Origin: CAZNSX01 sp964575845
GTDB taxonomy: Bacteria > UBA8248 > CAZNSX01
NCBI GenBank assembly: GCA_964575845.1
Contig: CAZNSX010000001.1
Coordinates: forward strand, 620,001-684,000
Direction of reading: 5' to 3'
DNA: 64,000 nt
Part shown: positions 8,947 through 17,516 of the stretch, one piece after another
How the letters are laid out: every line of letters starts with the position of its first letter
Numbering within the stretch: position 1 is the stretch's first letter
The notes under the pieces: generated by a model
Databases searched by the model: none
Told to the model about the DNA's origin: nothing
What the model saw: the letters and a program-made list of their open reading frames with translations, nothing else
Translations under genes and position numbers: made by a program

Positions 8947-9669
8947 TCATAGCAGCCCGTACTCCGCGAACTTCTCGATATCCCCTAAGACATCTCTCAA
9001 GTGTTTCCGCATGAGGCGAGCGGCCGCCTCCACGTCTCCTCTTTCGATAGCTCGGAAGAGCTTTACATGTTCCCGGATGAGCTCCGGCAGGCGAGGCGAG
9101 CGGACGGTGGCGAGATACCGCACCCTCTGGATGTGCTCGTTGAACCCGCAGATTATTTCGTAAGCCTTTTCATTCCCCGCGGTTTCAAGGATGAGGCCGT
9201 GAAGTTCTTGGTCGGCCTCCATATAAGTTTGGAACTCGTTTCGTTTGCCGGCCCTCAGCATGAGCTTGGTCAGCTCCCTGAGCCTCCCGAGCCCCTCCTT
9301 CTTCATCCTCCCGCAGGCGGCCTTGACCGCAGGAACCTCCAGGTTCTCCCTGATCTCGAAGATCTCCTTTATGTCTTTGAGGTTGACGGCCTTCACGCAG
9401 GTGTCCCTGTAAGGCCTTCTCATCACGAAATCCCTTTTCTCAAGCTGCTGCAATGCTTCCCGCACGGGAGTCTTGCTCATGCCGAGCTCTTCGGCGATCT
9501 CGTTCTCAAAAATGGATTGTCCCGGCTTATACCTATAGGTGATGACCCCCTCCTTTATGTAGTCGTATGCACGCTGCTGAAGCGAGACCGAGTGCTTGCC
9601 ACCCAGATCTTTTGGTTTCTTCAGTTGCTTTTTTCGAGAAGGAGCTTTCGGTTCAACCGGAGTCCGCAT
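8947..9669 (-). CDS. GntR-family regulator with FCD domain
   Basis: Transcriptional regulator, 240 aa from the ATG at 9669 (GAGGTG just upstream). An upstream start at 9756 would add 29 low-complexity residues. After a basic tail, the winged helix reads AYDYIKEGVITYRYKPGQSIFENEIAEELGMSKTPVREALQQL (here in two parts), typical of GntR. The C-terminal all-helical FCD ligand domain retains the metal-site pattern D/H, H and H (EADQELHG, REHVKLF, RKHLRDV). It is embedded between rid and the molybdoenzyme gene, so it most likely senses a substrate of this pathway and controls the promoter at 10971-10999 and perhaps the TRAP genes. Confidence 0.93.
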   Translation of the reverse strand: MRTPVEPKAPSRKKQLKKPKDLGGKHSVSLQQRAYDYIKEGVITYRYKPGQSIFENEIAEELGMSKTPVREALQQLEKRDFVMRRPYRDTCVKAVNLKDIKEIFEIRENLEVPAVKAACGRMKKEGLGRLRELTKLMLRAGKRNEFQTYMEADQELHGLILETAGNEKAYEIICGFNEHIQRVRYLATVRSPRLPELIREHVKLFRAIERGDVEAAARLMRKHLRDVLGDIEKFAEYGLL

Positions 9670-9776
9670 TTTCACCTCTTTTGGGGGCTCCCCTGTTCCT
9701 TGATTCAAAGGCGGTGAAGACAGGCTCGAACTCCCCCTCTCGAAGGGAGCCGGCATGGCCCTCGGGGGCCCAACCT

Positions 9777-10184
9777 CTAATCACAGGCTGCTATCGCCTC
9801 TATTTCGATAAGCAGGTCTTTGTCATAAAGGCTTTTGACGATGACGAGCGAATTAGGCGGATAATCCTTATCGGGGTAATATTTCTCGAAGAGCTCGCGC
9901 CGGACCTCCCAGAACTTCTCGACATCAGCTCGGTCAACCAAGAAAGTGGTGAACTTGACGACGCTCCCCAGGTCCGCCCCGCCTTCTCGCAGGACCGCCC
10001 TCAGGTTCTCGAACGCCTTCCTCGCCTGTGCTTTAAGGTCCCCCTTGCCGACCAGTTTCCCCTCCCTGTCGATTCCCACCTGGCCGGCCAGGAAGATGAG
10101 ATTGCCTCCCGTAACCTTGAATCCATGGGAGTACATGCCCGCAGGTGCCATGATGTTCCCCGGATTGAGAATAAGTTTCTTCAA
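9777..10184 (-). CDS. Rid (YjgF/YER057c/UK114) family protein
   Basis: 135-aa trimeric Rid-fold protein. RidA itself hydrolyses reactive enamines and imines released by PLP enzymes; others in the family act in catabolic pathways. Family strands are clear (GGNLIFLAGQVGIDREGKLVG, IEIEAIAACD), and length is normal. The key Arg of RidA, normally in a PARSxV context, is replaced: here the loop reads YPPNSLVIV. That argues for one of the non-deaminase Rid subfamilies. It sits 64 bp downstream of mobA and upstream of gntR in the molybdoenzyme operon, which suggests a role on a pathway intermediate. Confidence 0.9.
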   Translation of the reverse strand: MKKLILNPGNIMAPAGMYSHGFKVTGGNLIFLAGQVGIDREGKLVGKGDLKAQARKAFENLRAVLREGGADLGSVVKFTTFLVDRADVEKFWEVRRELFEKYYPDKDYPPNSLVIVKSLYDKDLLIEIEAIAACD

Positions 10185-10248
10185 AATTCATCCCTCCACT
10201 GGGCGGAGGATGCGTGCCAGGGGGCAGCCCGAATGGCGGAGTTCCTCC

Positions 10249-10911
10249 TCAAATGGGCGCCGTCGCCATGGCCATGGGCATGAAGCGGGTTCCCTTCATG
10301 GCTTGTGCTTTGCTCAGGTCCTCAGGGGTGTTCAGGTTGTTGAAGCTGACCAGGTACGGGTCAAACTTCCTCACAATCCTCTCGCTCACATACCTGACCT
10401 TCAGGCCATCGAATAGGCGGGTCAGCCGGCACTGGTCCCTTTCCAGGAGCCTTCCGACGTCGGGGAGGCAGTTCTTTGAGTAGAACCCGTGCAAAGGCTC
10501 CGGTCGGCCAAAGGCCATGGGGACGGTCACATCGAATCTCTTATTGAGAGTCTCCGTCATGTATTGGATGAAGGTCGGGTTTATGTAAGGCATATCGCAT
10601 GCGACGAAGAAGTTGTGGCTGAAGGGACTGTGGCTCAGGCCGGCCTGAATCCCGCTCAAGGGCCCCCGGTCCCTTATCAGGTCGGAGATCATTGGGAGAC
10701 GGAATTTCTCATAGAGGGCGGGGGTATTGGTGATGATGCAGACGCGGTCTTCGAAAACCCTGCCCAGCTTTTCGACGATTATCTGTATCAGCGGCATCCC
10801 TCCCAGCGATACAAAGGATTTGTTGGTCCCCATTCTCGTGCTCTTGCCTCCCGCAAGGACCAAGGCGCCCACTTCTTTCCTCAAGGCGAGTCCCTCCTCC
10901 GATTGACCCAC
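10249..10911 (-). CDS. mobA: Molybdenum cofactor guanylyltransferase MobA
   Basis: Transfers GMP from GTP to molybdopterin to make the MGD cofactor of DMSO-reductase-type enzymes. The nucleotidyltransferase signature VLAGGKSTRMGTNKSFV lies near the N-terminus, followed by GPLSGIQAGL and VACDMPYINP with the metal-binding Asp; 220 aa. The ATG at 10911 is annotated, but a strong GGAGGAGGG lies before a TTG at 10884 that would shorten the product by nine residues. It is the first gene of the operon mobA-rid-gntR-molybdoenzyme, a logical pairing because the fourth gene's product needs MGD. Confidence 0.93.
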   Translation of the reverse strand: MGQSEEGLALRKEVGALVLAGGKSTRMGTNKSFVSLGGMPLIQIIVEKLGRVFEDRVCIITNTPALYEKFRLPMISDLIRDRGPLSGIQAGLSHSPFSHNFFVACDMPYINPTFIQYMTETLNKRFDVTVPMAFGRPEPLHGFYSKNCLPDVGRLLERDQCRLTRLFDGLKVRYVSERIVRKFDPYLVSFNNLNTPEDLSKAQAMKGTRFMPMAMATAPI

Positions 10912-10961
10912 GGCCCCGGTTGACGGAGCGACCGGAGCGAAGAAAGTACCGGCGATGTGGA

Positions 10962-10979
10962 ATATATTTTAAAATATAT
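10962..10979. promoter_or_regulatory. Perfect 18-bp palindrome, candidate operator
   Basis: ATATATTTTAAAATATAT is its own reverse complement and overlaps the -10 region of the mobA promoter. A second, overlapping inverted repeat (ATATATC-TTTA-GATATAT, 10973-10990) lies in the spacer. Such placement suits repression by the locus's GntR regulator. Inference from position. Confidence 0.5.
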
Positions 10980-10999
10980 CTTTAGATATATTCTGTCAA
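10971..10999 (-). promoter_or_regulatory. Sigma-70 promoter of the mobA operon
   Basis: Minus strand TTGACA (10999-10994), 17-bp spacer, TATTTT (10976-10971), about 60 nt before the mobA start. The spacer and -10 are embedded in AT-rich palindromes, so the promoter is probably regulated. Confidence 0.65.
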
Positions 11000-11179
11000 G
11001 CCCTTTCTCATGCAGTTTGAAAAAATTTTCGAGCCTCTCTTATAAGGGATTCGACCTTTAAGACCGACGGGCGGGAGGGGAGGCTGAAGTTCATGAAATT
11101 ATTTGATAAGATGAGCCCGTGCTTTTCGCTGCGGAGAAGGCCATTTCAAATTGAACCTGAAGCAGAAGGGAGAAACACG

Positions 11180-11791
11180 GTGGAAAAGGCAAAGGAAACA
11201 GAGATAGTTGTCCCGGGAGGCCATGGAAAGTCATTTGTTGCAGCTGAAGGTCAATACATTTCCGTAATCGACCTTGAGGGCCAGCAGGTGGGGGATTTCC
11301 TCGCCTTCAATGCACGCGACATGGAAGAGCACTTGAGCACCAATCACACGATGGCCTCAAGGAGCAAGATGATCCACTCGGTCGGTGATATCCTGCTGAC
11401 CAATTACAGAAATCCCATTCTGGAGGTCGTTTCCGACGAGGTGGGCCGTCATGACATGCTGATAGCCGCCTGCGACCCCTGGCGCTATCTCTACGACTAC
11501 GGTGTCAAGGATCACAGAAACTGCTCTGACAACTTCCTCGATGCCTTGGGCTCATACGGTCTCAAGCGGCACCAGTTGCCCCAGCCCATCAATCTCTTCC
11601 AGAATATGGCATATCATCCCGATGGCAGGCTGGAGTTCAAGGAATCCATTTCCAAAGCGGGGCAAAAGGTGGTCTTCAAGGCTCTTATGGATATCGTGGG
11701 TGCTCTGTCGGCCTGTCCCATGGACCTCAACCCGGTCTGCGGTTTCAAGGTCACAGATTTAAAGGTGGTAATCAGCAACCAGGCCCCCTGA
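11180..11791 (+). CDS. DUF1989 (urea carboxylase-associated family) protein
   Basis: Member of DUF1989, proteins often encoded near urea carboxylase or amino-acid catabolism genes; biochemical role not established. From the GTG at 11180 (AAGGGAG at 11166-11172, 7-nt spacer) it is 203 aa, the usual family length. An ATG at 11093 would add 29 residues. Conserved features include VVPGGHGKSFVAAEGQYISVIDLEGQQVGDFLAFN and probable metal-site Cys residues in ACDPWRYLYDYGVKDHRNC and ALSACPMDLNPVCG (each seen in part). It is divergent from mobA and 99 bp upstream of the QueG-like gene. Confidence 0.85.
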   Translation: MEKAKETEIVVPGGHGKSFVAAEGQYISVIDLEGQQVGDFLAFNARDMEEHLSTNHTMASRSKMIHSVGDILLTNYRNPILEVVSDEVGRHDMLIAACDPWRYLYDYGVKDHRNCSDNFLDALGSYGLKRHQLPQPINLFQNMAYHPDGRLEFKESISKAGQKVVFKALMDIVGALSACPMDLNPVCGFKVTDLKVVISNQAP

Positions 11792-11890
11792 AGAGCTATC
11801 CCTGGGATAAATTTTCCATACGATGGAGCCAAGGGACGAATTCACCGCAGTGCCGTCCTGACGGAAAGGGCTCGCCATGGAGGAAAGACC

Positions 11891-13096
11891 GTGAGCCAAG
11901 ACATGGCGGTCGCGACGAAAAAGGTAAAGGAGAAAGCGGCTGAGCTTGGCGCCTGGGTCACCGGCGTCTGCGGCATTGAGCGCTTCTCAGAACTGGCTCC
12001 CCGGGGCTATCGCCCTGAAGACCTCCTGCCCGGGGCCAGATGCGTTATCGTCATGGGCACGGTATCGCCCACCAGGGGGGCTTATCACTCCCATGACGAA
12101 AGAGTGCTCAGGATATCCAAGGGAGCTCGGACGCGGCGGAGGGGCCAGATCGCAGGCCATATGGAGGATTTCATCGAGGGGGAGATGGGCGCGCTGGCCC
12201 TGACGATTCCTTTTGAAGAAGAGCACCCGATGACCCCATACCTGAGCCTCAAGCTCTGCGCGGAACTTGCGGGGCTCGGCGCAAGGTCAGCTTCGAACCT
12301 GACGCTCAACCCTAAATACGGCAACGCCATAGAACTTCTCGGCGTCATCACAGACCTCGACCTTAAGGCCGGCACTCCGGCAAGAAAGAATCCGTGCCCT
12401 CATCCGGAGTGTCGGAAGAAATGGGCTGGAGAGAGGGCACTTCCCTGCATCACCGCCTGCCCGACCGGCGCCATCGAGGCGGAACTGGATGGTGGGGGGC
12501 GGGCACTCGCCCGCAGCAGTTTCGATAAGCTTAAGTGTTTGCCGGCGTCCAAAGTCTATGGGTCTCATCGCACGGTAAAGCTCCTTGAGGCAATCCTGGG
12601 TGCGGGGTCTCCGTGGGAGAGGAAGAAGCTCCTTTTCGGGAGCGAGCTCTTCCACTGCCTGGAGGCCCTTGCGGCTTATAGTGTCGTGGCCAGCTGCTTC
12701 GAATGTATCCGCGTCTGTCCCTATTCCAAGAGATGGTACGCCGGGGGGGAGCGGATGAGGAGGGAAGGGAAGCTCGAGGGAGGGGTTCAGCGCGAGGGGT
12801 GGAATACGGGTTTTTCAGAGGGTCCCGAGAATATCTCCGAAGAGCGTTACGCACAGTTAAGAGATGAGCTGCTGCGGCTGAGCTCGGAGCAAAGGATTGA
12901 CCACCTGGAGGGAACCATCGAGCGAAGCTTGAGCGACGAGGAGATAGGCTCGAAGCTGGGGATAGACCCGCACCTGGCCGCCGAACTCCGCTCTATCGCT
13001 CAGCTTTCCAGCACCTCACTCAGAGATTGGTCTGAGACAGAGGAAAAGGTAAGAAAGGTCTGTCGGGCGTTTTTCGGAAAGAGAGAGATTCCTTGA
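11891..13096 (+). CDS. QueG-like iron-sulfur protein (epoxyqueuosine-reductase/dehalogenase-related)
   Basis: 401-aa protein with a central two-cluster ferredoxin-like region. Cys residues are arranged as CPHPEC then CITACPTGAIE (about residues 168-200) and SCFECIRVCPYSKRW (about 274-288). The N-terminal domain (AAELGAWVTGVCGIERF, LLPGARCVIVMGTV) resembles QueG and reductive-dehalogenase-like proteins, whose catalytic domains bind cobalamin. The C-terminal 110 residues are charged and helical and are not part of QueG. It starts at a GTG with GGAGGAAAG upstream. Such relatives are common in anaerobes, mostly with unknown substrates; a tRNA-modification role is less likely given the catabolic context. 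Confidence 0.75.
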   Translation: MSQDMAVATKKVKEKAAELGAWVTGVCGIERFSELAPRGYRPEDLLPGARCVIVMGTVSPTRGAYHSHDERVLRISKGARTRRRGQIAGHMEDFIEGEMGALALTIPFEEEHPMTPYLSLKLCAELAGLGARSASNLTLNPKYGNAIELLGVITDLDLKAGTPARKNPCPHPECRKKWAGERALPCITACPTGAIEAELDGGGRALARSSFDKLKCLPASKVYGSHRTVKLLEAILGAGSPWERKKLLFGSELFHCLEALAAYSVVASCFECIRVCPYSKRWYAGGERMRREGKLEGGVQREGWNTGFSEGPENISEERYAQLRDELLRLSSEQRIDHLEGTIERSLSDEEIGSKLGIDPHLAAELRSIAQLSSTSLRDWSETEEKVRKVCRAFFGKREIP

Positions 13097-13683
13097 CAAG
13101 CCCTTGTCCTTGTGACCGGGAGCCCACCCTCCACTTCCTAAGTTTTTCAATTTAAGGCTTGTGCTTAGAGGTCATCCAAAATTGGGTGGGCTTCAGGGGC
13201 CCGCTCTATCCGAATCATTGTGGGGGGGCGAGAGACCTCCTCCCGCGCGGGAAGGTTCTGCCATTAATTCAAGGGCTTGCCGCGCAAAGGGCTATGTCAT
13301 CGGTGGTCCTACCGATGAATTTCTGGCCATGACCAATTTTTGGCGGGACCTTAAATTTGCCCATGAAGATGGATCGAATCAAGCTCACAAAATATCTTAA
13401 GTTTTCCTTAATAACACACTGACAATTAAGCACAATTCATTTTTATCTTTCCCTTTGCGGCATGTCTTGTCCTCGATCGGCTGCTGAAAAGGTTTGAGGT
13501 AATGCAATATCCGATGAGAGGGTGTATATTTCGGGAAAGCTCCCGCATGCCGGAGCGCCTTCTTAGTCCCGAGACGGCATCTTTCAGCAGCAGCTTTAAC
13601 TATTGAAAGGATGAGTTGAGCGAACAAGAAGTTTATAAAATGGCTCTAATTCGTCACTTAGGGCGGGGGAGGAAGGAAAACGC
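13097..13683. other. Gene-free interval before the lipoprotein gene
   Basis: Nearly 590 bp with only short open frames lacking recognisable similarity (for example 13161-13400 and, on the other strand, 13397-13627). A pair of 10-bp inverted arms, GCTGCTGAAA (13480-13489) and TTTCAGCAGC (13582-13591), about 100 bp apart, could be a remnant of a small mobile element. The 3' half is AT-richer and probably contains the promoter of the downstream gene. Confidence 0.5.
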
Positions 13684-15090
13684 ATGAAGCCGCGAAAATT
13701 GGAGATGGGTTTCATAGGGGTCATGCTTTTTTTGGTTTCAGCCTGTGCCACCACCGGCGGGGGACGGGGGGCTGAAGGGCCGCTACGCTCTCAATACGCC
13801 CTGGGAGTTCAGCGCATCTTGATACTGGCGGTCTCATTCCCCGGGGTTAAGCCCCAGAGGTCCCTATCCCAGATAAAGGAACATGTGCTGGAAAAGACCG
13901 CCAAATACTATGCTAAGCAGTCCTACGGCAAGACTAGGCTCACGGGCGAGGTCAAGGGCTGGTACCTTCTCCCTCGCCGATTGGAGGACTACCGGGTTTC
14001 CCCTCACAACATTGAGGTGGACCACGGCCGCGTGCGGCGACTCGTGGAAGACGCGCTCAGTGCCGCGGAAAAGGACGTCGCCTTCAACCAATACAACCAC
14101 ATAATCATCGTGGTCGGGGTACGCACCGGGCCTGGCGTCGGCTACGGGATGATAGCCTATTCGGCCAATCCCGGCATGTTGTCGGAGAGGGTGCGCTACG
14201 GAGGCGTCCGAATGGAGGAGGTCAGGACACGCGGCGGAGAACGCTTTAACGGGGGCATAATCGTAGTAGCACAAAACGCCCACATCGGTCATATCGTACA
14301 CGACCTGGCCCACGCCCTGGGTGGGGTGGTAGGAGGCAAGCGCCCCGTCCCCGACCTCTATGACACGGTCTTGCAGGGGAAGGTCGGCCCCCTCACCGCA
14401 GAATCCTACCCGAAATTCGCCGTTTTCATGGGACCGTGGGATGTGATGTCACGCCATTTCATCAGCCGTGAAAAGCCCCCGCCGGGGATGTCTTCTTTCA
14501 CGCGTCTGCGCATGGGGTGGATAGAGGATGGCCAGGTGGTGGAAGTCGCCCCTGGCGAAAGCCGGGCCGTTACGCTCGGGCCGCTTGCCGCCGGCAAGGG
14601 GACGCTTGCCATCAAGATTGCGGGTAGATGGGGAACCTATTATCTCTTGGAGAACCGACAAGAAATACCCGGAGACCCCGTGCCGCCCGCAAATGGTCTA
14701 TTGGTCCTTCACGTGGATGAGTCGAAGGAAGATGGGGACGGCATCGTTCGCGTGGTGGATGCAAATCCCAAGGTGCCTCATTTCGGCGCCGCCACCTTTG
14801 GCGTGGGCCCGGGCCAGACGCCTTCGGTGAGGCTGTCGAGGGACGTGGCCATTGAGGTGTTGTGGCAGCGGGAGAGAGACCTCACCCTGATGGTTACCAC
14901 GCATTCCAGTGCTGCGGAGGTCCGTCAACTGGCCGAACGCATTCGGGAAGCCCAGCGCAGACTGGAGAGTCTCCCCGAGTCCCCGGCTTCCGCTGGAGCA
15001 AAAGCCGACCTTGAAGCGGCCATGGAGCTCCTCCTCCAGATGAAAATAGATCTGGCCAGAGCCAGGGTGGGGGATATCCGGTTCCCTTAA
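13684..15090 (+). CDS. Lipoprotein resembling M6 (immune inhibitor A-like) metalloproteases
   Basis: 468-aa exported lipoprotein: signal sequence with lipobox VSAC, so anchored to a membrane through Cys20. The central part matches the layout of M6-type peptidases, including a His-rich helix HIGHIVHDLAHALGG (about 202-216), a later WDVMSRH resembling the conserved Met-turn D-x-M-S, and a jelly-roll-like C-terminal part (YLLENRQEI, LLVLHVDESKEDGDG). The zinc motif is HDLAH where active enzymes have HExxH, so the general-base Glu is Asp. It may be slow, altered or inactive. The last 60 residues form a predicted coiled coil. Single gene; function unknown. Confidence 0.75.
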   Translation: MKPRKLEMGFIGVMLFLVSACATTGGGRGAEGPLRSQYALGVQRILILAVSFPGVKPQRSLSQIKEHVLEKTAKYYAKQSYGKTRLTGEVKGWYLLPRRLEDYRVSPHNIEVDHGRVRRLVEDALSAAEKDVAFNQYNHIIIVVGVRTGPGVGYGMIAYSANPGMLSERVRYGGVRMEEVRTRGGERFNGGIIVVAQNAHIGHIVHDLAHALGGVVGGKRPVPDLYDTVLQGKVGPLTAESYPKFAVFMGPWDVMSRHFISREKPPPGMSSFTRLRMGWIEDGQVVEVAPGESRAVTLGPLAAGKGTLAIKIAGRWGTYYLLENRQEIPGDPVPPANGLLVLHVDESKEDGDGIVRVVDANPKVPHFGAATFGVGPGQTPSVRLSRDVAIEVLWQRERDLTLMVTTHSSAAEVRQLAERIREAQRRLESLPESPASAGAKADLEAAMELLLQMKIDLARARVGDIRFP

Positions 15091-15228
15091 ATCATAAGGC
15101 GGCAAGCAGGGTAGGGCGATGCTGCGCCGCGCCTTCATCTGGCTCGGGCGGCCACCGTGCGGGCGTATGCCGCCCGGCTATGCGCCTCCTCGATGAAACA
15201 ATATTCATCAGTAGGGGAGGGTTCCTGA

Positions 15229-15642
15229 ATGAAAAGCCATACGGAACATCTTTGGTTTAACACGAAAAACAGGGTCGAGTTTCAAAATATAACGGACAAG
15301 GTTGAAGAGGCGGTCGGGAAAAGCGGGGTCAGGGAAGGCCTGGTTCTGGTGAACGCGATGCACATAACCGCCTCCGTTTACATCAATGACGCGGAATCCG
15401 GCTTAATAGGGGATTTTCAGGATTGGCTCGAGGAACTGGTCGATATGAACAAGAACTACAGGCACAACCTCACCGGGGAAGACAACGGATACGCCCATCT
15501 CATGAGAACGATAATGGGCAGGGAGGTGGTGGTTGCGATAACCGACGGAAAGCTCGACTTCGGCCCCTGGGAGCAGATCTATTATGCGGAATTCGACGGA
15601 AGGAGGAGAAAGAGCGTTATGGTGAAGGTTATTGGGGAGTGA
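15229..15642 (+). CDS. YjbQ/UPF0047 family protein
   Basis: 137-aa protein of the YjbQ (UPF0047) family, small trimeric beta-rich proteins for which weak thiamine-phosphate-synthase activity has been reported. Clear signatures: GLVLVNAMHITASVYINDAESGL, HNLTGEDNGYAHLMRTIMG and the GPWEQIYYAEFDG end. The ATG at 15229 follows GGGGAGGG. It is monocistronic, and the AT-rich HEPN cassette begins on the opposite strand just downstream. Confidence 0.92.
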   Translation: MKSHTEHLWFNTKNRVEFQNITDKVEEAVGKSGVREGLVLVNAMHITASVYINDAESGLIGDFQDWLEELVDMNKNYRHNLTGEDNGYAHLMRTIMGREVVVAITDGKLDFGPWEQIYYAEFDGRRRKSVMVKVIGE

Positions 15643-15721
15643 TTTTGGGGGGAGGCCCGCAGTTGTGAACTCAAGTACTTGTCAGGACACATAAAAGCCT
15701 AAAAGTTTAACCTGTTTGCAT

Positions 15722-16249
15722 TCACAAAGTTAAATCGGCAAGTTTCTTTCTCAGAGGTTTTTTGAATATTCCTGTACAAAGGCATTCCATTATTTTTATG
15801 GTTGAGCAAAGACCTTCTTTTATCTTCCGATCGTATTCGGAGACCTTTATTACATCTTCCTCTTGGCGAGGGTGTATTAGGCTGTCTCTGAATTTTTTGA
15901 AATTCATAAACTGAGACCATGTAACATCATTGTTAAAGTCAAATCCTGGCACGAACTTACGAATCAGAAATCGTAACTTATCTTCAATCCTGTGGAACTC
16001 TGCCTGTTCAAGAATTTTAAATTCGCCTTTATCATTAGCAAATTTCTTGTCGTTCAATAACGCGATTTCATAGGGTTCAAAAACTTTTCCCTTTTCAAAT
16101 GTATCCCCAATATAATTAATAAAAGCCTCCATAGAACTTACAGCACAGAACAGCGCAACCCTGTAATATCTCCTTTGTTCCTTCTCTTCCGTCGATTGCC
16201 GAGCCTTAAGGACAAAATAATGAGAATCTTCAAGATATTCTTCAAACAT
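15722..16249 (-). CDS. HEPN-like protein
   Basis: 175-aa mainly helical protein. The N-terminal part (YFVLKARQSTEEKEQRRYY, FCAVSSMEAFINYIGDTF) and the motif RDSLIH (Arg121 to His126, an R-x4-H) match HEPN domains, many of which are RNases in toxin, Abi and CRISPR systems. The ATG lies only 1 nt after the stop of the GGQHR gene, so the two are translationally linked. The region is much AT-richer than its neighbours, a sign of transfer. The family call rests on motif and helical pattern, not a search. The pair resembles a toxin and its controller or a small defence module. Confidence 0.65.
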   Translation of the reverse strand: MFEEYLEDSHYFVLKARQSTEEKEQRRYYRVALFCAVSSMEAFINYIGDTFEKGKVFEPYEIALLNDKKFANDKGEFKILEQAEFHRIEDKLRFLIRKFVPGFDFNNDVTWSQFMNFKKFRDSLIHPRQEEDVIKVSEYDRKIKEGLCSTIKIMECLCTGIFKKPLRKKLADLTL

Positions 16250-16250
16250 T

Positions 16251-17516
16251 TTATATCCGCTTTAAAGCTTTGTCTGCGTCGTATTTGGCCTTTTTTGCCT
16301 GATACGACTTGATGGCTGCATTGGCTAAGTCAAGAGTTATTCCACGTTTTTTAGCTATTGTTGCTTGTAATAAAAAGACTTCGAACATCCTTCCCAGTTC
16401 TTCACTATTAATTCGTGCACCTAGGCCTCTATAAGTATCCGGGTCTATGCCTTTTAGTCTTGCTTTTAGCAAGGCTTTCGCATTTAAAGGATCATTAGGT
16501 AATGGAACCGAGTTTACGAGTTCATAATGACATTTTAAAGGTTCATTATTACGCTGAAAAAAGCCAGCAGAATATGCCCAACTTGCAGCGACACATGGGT
16601 GCATTATTTTATTTGCAAATTCATAATATTTGTCTTCATCTCTGTTAAGTACACGTTCCCTTTGCAATTTATGCAAATTTGAGAACTGTTCCCCCATTGT
16701 TTTTAGTGCCTTGTCCGACCATTTTATTGTATCTCGTAGTTTTTGGTAATTTTCATCAACACCAGGCCCAGATAAACATACAATTGGGGAATGAAAATCA
16801 TCGTTTTTCGCCTCTTTTCCTTTATAATAATTTACAATTAAAGTTCTTGCCAGCCTTACAGTAGGGATCCCCTCTGGGCTCCGCCTATCTGCAAAGTTTT
16901 GCCCTTCGCTAAGAAGCTCCACGGATTGACACCAGTTTCTTAAATCCGCTCCTAGAATGTCTTCTTGTATTCTATCCAACAGGTCATTTGATACCGCGAT
17001 CGAAGTATTGTTTGCCATCGCTATATTAACCTTTTGAAGAATAGACAAGTTGAGGTAAACTCTAACGCCATGCATTACTGACACACCTTTCTTAACTGAT
17101 TCCATAATAGCAGTGATACGGTGCTGGCCTCCGAATACCTTTAAGGGCTTTTCCGACCTGTAAGAAGTATCATACTCAACCACTAAATCTTCAAAGCTCC
17201 TTCCTGCAAGTGAATCGCTTTCCATCAATTTATATGCATAGTTATCTCTATATATGTTCCGATTAAGCTTATAATCCTCGCTTTCTTCAGGGTCGAGCAC
17301 AGCATCCAAATCACTCTTAGACGCGAGTGCTTTAGATTCGAGATGGCAAAGCAAATAGAAAGCTTCACTTCGGTTGTCAAACAAAATTAAGATTGGGATG
17401 TCATTCTGCGCTTCCAGAGATCTAAACTTGTCAAGAAATTCCTTTAGTTTATTTATGACTTCTGAGGAGGGAGTAACTCCTGTAGGAACAATAAATTGCT
17501 TTCGCATGTCAATCAT
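16251..17516 (-). CDS. GGQHR-motif protein (DndB/ParB-like nuclease fold)
   Basis: 421-aa protein with KVFGGQHRITAIMES (about 127-140), equivalent to the DGQHR motif of DndB/DpdB-type proteins, which belong to the ParB/sulfiredoxin-like fold. The downstream stretch VNIAMANNTSIAVSNDLLDRI also resembles the region following DGQHR in such proteins. No dndC, dndD or dptF-like genes are adjacent. The start ATG overlaps the end of the upstream 83-aa ORF by 8 nt, and the next gene (HEPN) follows after 1 nt, making a compact operon. The DNA is AT-rich. It may sense or bind modified DNA or a nucleotide; that is inference. Confidence 0.7.
   Translation of the reverse strand: MIDMRKQFIVPTGVTPSSEVINKLKEFLDKFRSLEAQNDIPILILFDNRSEAFYLLCHLESKALASKSDLDAVLDPEESEDYKLNRNIYRDNYAYKLMESDSLAGRSFEDLVVEYDTSYRSEKPLKVFGGQHRITAIMESVKKGVSVMHGVRVYLNLSILQKVNIAMANNTSIAVSNDLLDRIQEDILGADLRNWCQSVELLSEGQNFADRRSPEGIPTVRLARTLIVNYYKGKEAKNDDFHSPIVCLSGPGVDENYQKLRDTIKWSDKALKTMGEQFSNLHKLQRERVLNRDEDKYYEFANKIMHPCVAASWAYSAGFFQRNNEPLKCHYELVNSVPLPNDPLNAKALLKARLKGIDPDTYRGLGARINSEELGRMFEVFLLQATIAKKRGITLDLANAAIKSYQAKKAKYDADKALKRI

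Noticed and set aside
13480..13591. Inverted arms GCTGCTGAAA / TTTCAGCAGC as a MITE
   Set aside because: Arms are only 10 bp, there is no target-site duplication that I can see and no second copy in the window.
13161..13627. Two small open frames between the QueG-like and lipoprotein genes
   Set aside because: No similarity, poor ribosome sites and no conserved neighbours; left as an intergenic region.
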